Shown here in pieces: positions 60,166 to 64,000 of a stretch of 64,000 bases of DNA; the first letter of the stretch is position 1, and every line of letters begins with the position of its first letter. The notes beneath the pieces are model-generated. The model was not told the origin of the DNA. It did not search any database and saw only the letters and a list, made by a program, of their open reading frames with translations. This DNA comes from an uncultured Aquimarina sp. (GTDB taxonomy: Bacteria > Bacteroidota > Bacteroidia > Flavobacteriales > Flavobacteriaceae), in the NCBI GenBank assembly GCA_947496705.1, contig CANMDW010000017.1, forward strand, positions 1 through 64,000. The letters run 5' to 3'. The translations under genes were made by a program, and so were the position numbers.

Positions 60166-60188
60166 ACCACTCTTCGGAGTGGTTTTTT
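60166..60188 (+). terminator. Intrinsic terminator with TTCG tetraloop
   Basis: ACCACTC (60166-60172) pairs with GAGTGGT (60177-60183) around TTCG, followed by TTTTT. It lies 47 bases after the possible peptide gene and supports the idea that this short ORF is transcribed. Confidence 0.88.
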
Positions 60189-60257
60189 GATTAGAAAAGT
60201 ATTTGGAAGAGCTCTATAAATCTGAATTCCTACGTATTCTAGTAAGCATCCGGGCAA

Positions 60258-60490
60258 TTACACCTCGGGATTTTTCTGATATCCAGACAGTAGTTCCTCT
60301 AGTTTTTGTATGTTGTGGTCTGGAATATTTTCCAAGGTATGGGTCAGCCATTATCTGGGGTTGATATTTTGCATCTTGCAGCTTCCAAAGAATGAATAGA
60401 GCATCACTGCATTTTGTGCTGCTGTGTGTGATCCCGCTTTGGATCTGTGTACCACCTTTTCTTTTATATATTTGAGAAAAACTTCAAAAC
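60258..60490 (-). pseudogene. Remnant of an IS66-family transposase C-terminus
   Basis: Read on the minus strand, the frame gives SKAGSHTAAQNAVMLYSFFG and then SCKMQNINPR, a stop at 60351-60353, WLTHTLENIPDHNIQKLEEL, and a final stop at 60258-60260. This matches the end of IS66 transposases (LFAGSHEAA..AMLYS.F..CK.....NP..WL...LE.I). The conserved N-terminal and middle parts are missing and a stop interrupts the remnant, so it is a dead fragment. Upstream, the frame is open to about 60490 without recognisable sequence. It borders the right end of the peptide-export locus and may mark an old insertion. Confidence 0.72.
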
Positions 60491-60700
60491 TTAGTATTGA
60501 ACTCGTCTTTACTTTTTCTGTGATAAAAAAACAACATCAAAATAGTGAATACCGAAGATTACAAGACAGCGTATCCACGTTTCATAACTAAAGGAATTTT
60601 ATGGGCATTTAAAAAATAATACCAGTTTCAAAAAATGAAACTGGCATATTGTATCATTGTATGGTATAGACATGTCAAAAAATTGTCTAAATACCGTAAA

Positions 60701-62749
60701 ATGAAACTATTAAATGTACCATTTGTTATTATTACTATATCGACCATTGTTGGGATAGTTTTGGGGTATTATATCACTATAGATGTAAAGACAGTTTTAA
60801 TGATCCTCTCTATTTTTATTTGTCTTTTAGCAATCTCGTGGCAACGATCAAAAAAGATGTTCAGCAAGGCGACTTCTTTTACCTTTTTAATGATCGTTGT
60901 TTTTATCATTCTGGGAACCACTCTGGTCAAAATTCACCATCCAGAAAACCATTCAAATCACTATACTCATCAAATGCTCCCAAAAGACCTTCAGGAGCAC
61001 CAGGCAGGCATTCGGTTTTCAATTAAGGAAAGACTAAAGCCCAGTTCGTATTATGATAAATACCTTGTTTCCCTTCGGTTTTTAAAAGACAGCATAGCAG
61101 AAGGCACATTATTGCTTCAAATCCCCAGGGATAGTATCGATATGGTGCTGGATATTGGCGCTGTATATAGCACTGTTACAACATTAAAACCTATCCCAAA
61201 ACCATTAAATCCATATCAATTTGACTATGCCAACTATCTGGCCAAACACTATGTGTTTCATAAAATCACCACATCCCCTAATCGACTTATTGCTCATGAT
61301 AAAGTGCAATGGTCTGTATTTCGTCTTGCCGACAGGATTAGAAAAGGGATCAATACAAAACTATCGAAATACACTTTTGATGACAAACAATTATCCATCA
61401 TTAACGCCTTACTCCTGGGACAAAGGCAGGATATCACACAGGAAACTTTTAATGAGTACAGAGATGCAGGGGCCATTCATATTCTGGCGGTATCAGGACT
61501 GCACGTAGGCATCCTTTTACTGATTCTGAATTTGGTTTTACAGCCTTTAAGCCGGTTACACCGGAAAGGAAAAACCATAACGCTAGTCATAACTATTATT
61601 TTGCTGTGGTGCTTTGCTATTATCGCCGGATTATCACCATCGGTGCTCAGGGCAGTTACTATGTTTTCATTTCTGGCTATTGGGATGCAGATCCGGTCTA
61701 AAACAAGTAGTTACAACTCGCTATTCGTTTCTATGTTTGTATTACTATGCTTTAATCCACTATTGCTATTCTCTGTAGGTTTTCAGTTAAGTTATCTGGC
61801 GGTATTTGCGATCGTTTGGATACAACCGGTTTTTGCCAGATGGTATCGGCCTACACTCTATATTTCAAAAAAGCTTTGGGATACTTTTACCGTCACTATG
61901 GCTGCACAATTGGGGTTATTGCCATTAACTCTGTATTATTTTCATCAATTTCCGCTATTATTCTTTCTTTCTAATCTTATCATTATTCCCTTTTTGGGAG
62001 GCATTCTTGGGTTTGGTATACTGGTGGTACTTCTGGCTTCACTAGAAGTATTACCCCAATTTGTAGCGACACTATTTGGCAGCTGCATTGATCTTATGAA
62101 TAGCATTATTGGCTGGATCGCTCGGCAAGACGCATTTTTAATGACCGGTATTCCCTTTTCATGGAGAATGCTCTTGATTTTATATGGTATGATCATTACT
62201 ACAATACTGGTATTTCAGAAGTACGAAAAAAGAAGGGTTTATTGGATGATGACCAGCATGATCATAAGCATATTTATTTTATTATATGAAAAGCACCATG
62301 TGGCTACCCGCGAAGAGCTTATTGTATTTCATAATCAACAGTATACTACACTAGGTGTTCTTCAACATCAAAAATTGCAGCTCTACAGCAAAGATAGTAT
62401 CTCTCATAAAACACTGGGTTTTTTGTTGGGCGGCTATCTTATTCAAAATCAGGCTGATCTTGGAGCCTCTATTCGCTTAAAAAATGTGTATCAATATAAA
62501 AAACAAACTGTTCTTGTTATTGATAGTGCTTCTGTCTACCCTATCAAAGCGATACATCCCGATATTATTTTGTTATCGGATTCTCCAAAGATTCATTTAG
62601 GCAGAATAATAGATAGCCTACAGCCAAAGCAAATTGTAGCAGACGCCAGTAATTATAGAAGTTATCTGGATCGTTGGGAAAAAAACTGCCTTAAACTAAA
62701 CATCCCTTTTCATCGCACAGATAAAAAAGGTGCTTTTATCGTAAAATAA
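60701..62749 (+). CDS. comEC: ComEC/Rec2-family DNA uptake channel
   Basis: This 682-residue inner-membrane protein has N-terminal helices, an OB-fold-like DUF4131 region (about 90-190) and the competence domain with many helices and the motifs ALLLGQRQDI, GAIHILAVSGLHVGILLL and GLSPSVLRAVTMF. It ends with a short hydrophilic C-terminal domain that is smaller than the metallo-beta-lactamase domain of Bacillus ComEC, as usual in Bacteroidota. It transports one DNA strand during natural transformation. I chose the ATG at 60701 (MKLLNVPFVII); an upstream ATG at 60635 adds 22 residues that do not fit the family. Its 3' end overlaps the convergent hydrolase gene by 40 bases. Confidence 0.95.
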   Translation: MKLLNVPFVIITISTIVGIVLGYYITIDVKTVLMILSIFICLLAISWQRSKKMFSKATSFTFLMIVVFIILGTTLVKIHHPENHSNHYTHQMLPKDLQEHQAGIRFSIKERLKPSSYYDKYLVSLRFLKDSIAEGTLLLQIPRDSIDMVLDIGAVYSTVTTLKPIPKPLNPYQFDYANYLAKHYVFHKITTSPNRLIAHDKVQWSVFRLADRIRKGINTKLSKYTFDDKQLSIINALLLGQRQDITQETFNEYRDAGAIHILAVSGLHVGILLLILNLVLQPLSRLHRKGKTITLVITIILLWCFAIIAGLSPSVLRAVTMFSFLAIGMQIRSKTSSYNSLFVSMFVLLCFNPLLLFSVGFQLSYLAVFAIVWIQPVFARWYRPTLYISKKLWDTFTVTMAAQLGLLPLTLYYFHQFPLLFFLSNLIIIPFLGGILGFGILVVLLASLEVLPQFVATLFGSCIDLMNSIIGWIARQDAFLMTGIPFSWRMLLILYGMIITTILVFQKYEKRRVYWMMTSMIISIFILLYEKHHVATREELIVFHNQQYTTLGVLQHQKLQLYSKDSISHKTLGFLLGGYLIQNQADLGASIRLKNVYQYKKQTVLVIDSASVYPIKAIHPDIILLSDSPKIHLGRIIDSLQPKQIVADASNYRSYLDRWEKNCLKLNIPFHRTDKKGAFIVK

Positions 62750-64000
62750 TGATTACCAGGGTACTGCAATGCGATTAGCGGTGCTTTTGAGTAGTCGTAC
62801 TTTGGTAATTCCATTGCATCCTGTATCATTTTATGAATTTTAGGAATACAATCTTTTGCCATTTTATTTGGGCTGTTGAAAAGTACACAAATCCCCAGGT
62901 CTTCATTAGGATAAATGGCTATTTCGCTTCTGTAATTATTCACCCCACCACCGTGATGTACCACAGTGCTTGGTTCTCCGGTTTCGGAATCAGTGAAGGT
63001 ATGAACACGCCATCCTAGTCCGTAAAAAGATTTTGAATATCCTGGCCATCTTTGGTAGTAATTTCTTCTTCCCCCAACCTGGATGATCGGGCTGAAAACC
63101 TGATCCATTATACCGGGCATTAAGACATCGGGATTATTCCCTAATAAGAATTTCATCCATTTCCCCATATCAATAGCACTTGCATTAATCCCTCCTGCGG
63201 CAATGGCATTATAATATTTTTTATTAATAGCTACAGGCCTCCAACCACGTCGTATCCGCTGGTGCGGAAGTGCCACATTATCAGATTGTTGCAAGGCTTC
63301 GTAACTAGCAGAAGCTGTGGTCATTTGCAACGGGTCAAAAATCCTGTTTTTAATCACTTCCCGTAAAGGTTTCCCTGTAGCTTGTTCAATGATTTTTCCG
63401 CTCAAGGCGAAAACCGCATTTTGATAATTATAAACGGTTCCCACTTTCTGAAGTGGTACCACTTCATTAAAACGACCGGCAATGGTTGTTAATGGCAGCC
63501 CGTCTTCTATAAGATTTGTAAAACTATGGTATGGTAATCCCGTGGTGTGAGATAAGATATGAGACAATGTCACTTTCCTGGTTTTGGTGGTACTGGCCAA
63601 TTTAAAATTTGGGATATGATCTACCACTTTGTCTTGCCAATTAATAAGGCCTTCTTCGACATGAATCCCTGCTAATATTCCTGCAAATCCTTTAGAAACA
63701 GAGCCTATACGAAATACTGTTGCTGCATTAACGGTGTCTTTTACTCTGGCATTTCTGTTTCCAAAACCGCCAACATAAATAATAGAATCACATTTTACGA
63801 TCGCAACCGATGCCCCAACGATTTGTCCTCGATCCAGAGCTTTATTAAAATAGCTTTCAATCGAACTCACCAGCTGTTGCTGAGATACATCGGGAAAATG
63901 AACTTCCGGTAATGGCTGTGGTAATTGGAGTGTTTGAGATTGTTGTGCCAATCTGGGCTGCTTTTCAGAAATGAAAGAAAAAAGCAACGCGATCAATACC
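62710..64000 (-). CDS. Serine hydrolase, beta-lactamase/class C PBP fold (5' end outside the window)
   Basis: At least 428 residues are encoded; the frame stays open to the right edge, and the visible beginning (LIALLFSFISEK) looks like the end of a signal peptide, so the start codon probably lies outside. The catalytic motifs are VFRIGSVSKGFAG (SxxK), YNYQNAVFALSG (YxN) and VVHHGGGVNNYRSE (HxG in place of KTG). Enzymes of this fold act as D-amino peptidases, esterases or lactamases; the substrate is not evident. It is convergent to comEC with a 40-base overlap. Confidence 0.93.
   Translation of the reverse strand, partial: VLIALLFSFISEKQPRLAQQSQTLQLPQPLPEVHFPDVSQQQLVSSIESYFNKALDRGQIVGASVAIVKCDSIIYVGGFGNRNARVKDTVNAATVFRIGSVSKGFAGILAGIHVEEGLINWQDKVVDHIPNFKLASTTKTRKVTLSHILSHTTGLPYHSFTNLIEDGLPLTTIAGRFNEVVPLQKVGTVYNYQNAVFALSGKIIEQATGKPLREVIKNRIFDPLQMTTASASYEALQQSDNVALPHQRIRRGWRPVAINKKYYNAIAAGGINASAIDMGKWMKFLLGNNPDVLMPGIMDQVFSPIIQVGGRRNYYQRWPGYSKSFYGLGWRVHTFTDSETGEPSTVVHHGGGVNNYRSEIAIYPNEDLGICVLFNSPNKMAKDCIPKIHKMIQDAMELPKYDYSKAPLIALQYPGNHYFTIKAPFLSVR

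Overview
The window looks like the chromosome of a marine flavobacterium (Bacteroidota, family Flavobacteriaceae; an Aquimarina-like relative is a guess from gene content, not shown). The reasons are high A+T, the rpoN, purH, mreBCD-mrdA-rodA, surE, lpxB and comEC proteins, ExbB with several ExbD proteins, ECF sigma factors paired with TPR anti-sigma-like proteins, lipoproteins, double-glycine (GG) peptide precursors, and TAnnTTTG-type -7 elements in place of obvious Shine-Dalgarno signals. Nearly all large ORFs are intact. One tRNA gene (Ser, GGA) is present, and no rRNA, CRISPR array or complete insertion sequence was found.

Layout. 0.7-3.6 kb: two membrane proteins and a NarL-type two-component pair. 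4.3-7.1 kb: rpoN, a degenerate PAP2-like membrane protein and a beta-barrel protein. 7.2-11.4 kb (minus): an ExbB/ExbD motor cluster in which the exbD pair is duplicated. 11.5-13.6 kb: tRNA-Ser, type I asparaginase, TatD. 13.6-21.4 kb: locus A, an ECF sigma factor and TPR anti-sigma-like protein divergent from a lipoprotein, a PKD/barrel protein, a TPR-CHAT protease-like protein and a retropepsin-like protease. 21.4-31.1 kb: FtsX-type permease, a 41-bp tandem array and low-complexity DNA, purH, then the rod-shape cluster mreB-mreC-mreD-mrdA-rodA. 31.1-34.7 kb: membrane nuclease, then a VKOR-thioredoxin fusion with two four-cysteine GG peptides. 34.8-41.9 kb: locus B, a second sigma/anti-sigma/CHAT locus plus a lipoprotein and a GG peptide. 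42.1-50.8 kb: oligopeptide permease, C-terminal processing protease, surE, lpxB, NlpC/P60 lipoprotein, prolyl oligopeptidase. 51.1-53.1 kb: a small KGG peptide and a membrane TPR-AraC regulator. 53.8-60.2 kb: a peptide-export locus (two unknown genes, HlyD-type adaptor, C39-peptidase ABC transporter, HTH protein, at least two GG-leader peptides with hydrophobic cores and one or two leaderless membrane peptides). 60.3-64 kb: IS66 transposase relic, comEC, and a beta-lactamase-fold hydrolase cut by the window edge.

The most interesting material falls into three groups. (1) Five GG-leader precursor genes too short for ordinary gene calling, plus a sixth of 67 codons, are spread over three sites and match a C39 ABC exporter and a disulfide-forming VKOR protein. 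(2) Two parallel sigma/anti-sigma/lipoprotein/CHAT loci may form a protease-linked envelope signalling system. (3) Long-armed inverted repeats recur between genes; within a family the arms vary while staying complementary, which suggests selected or mobile hairpins. All functional statements come from reading motifs; no database search was possible.
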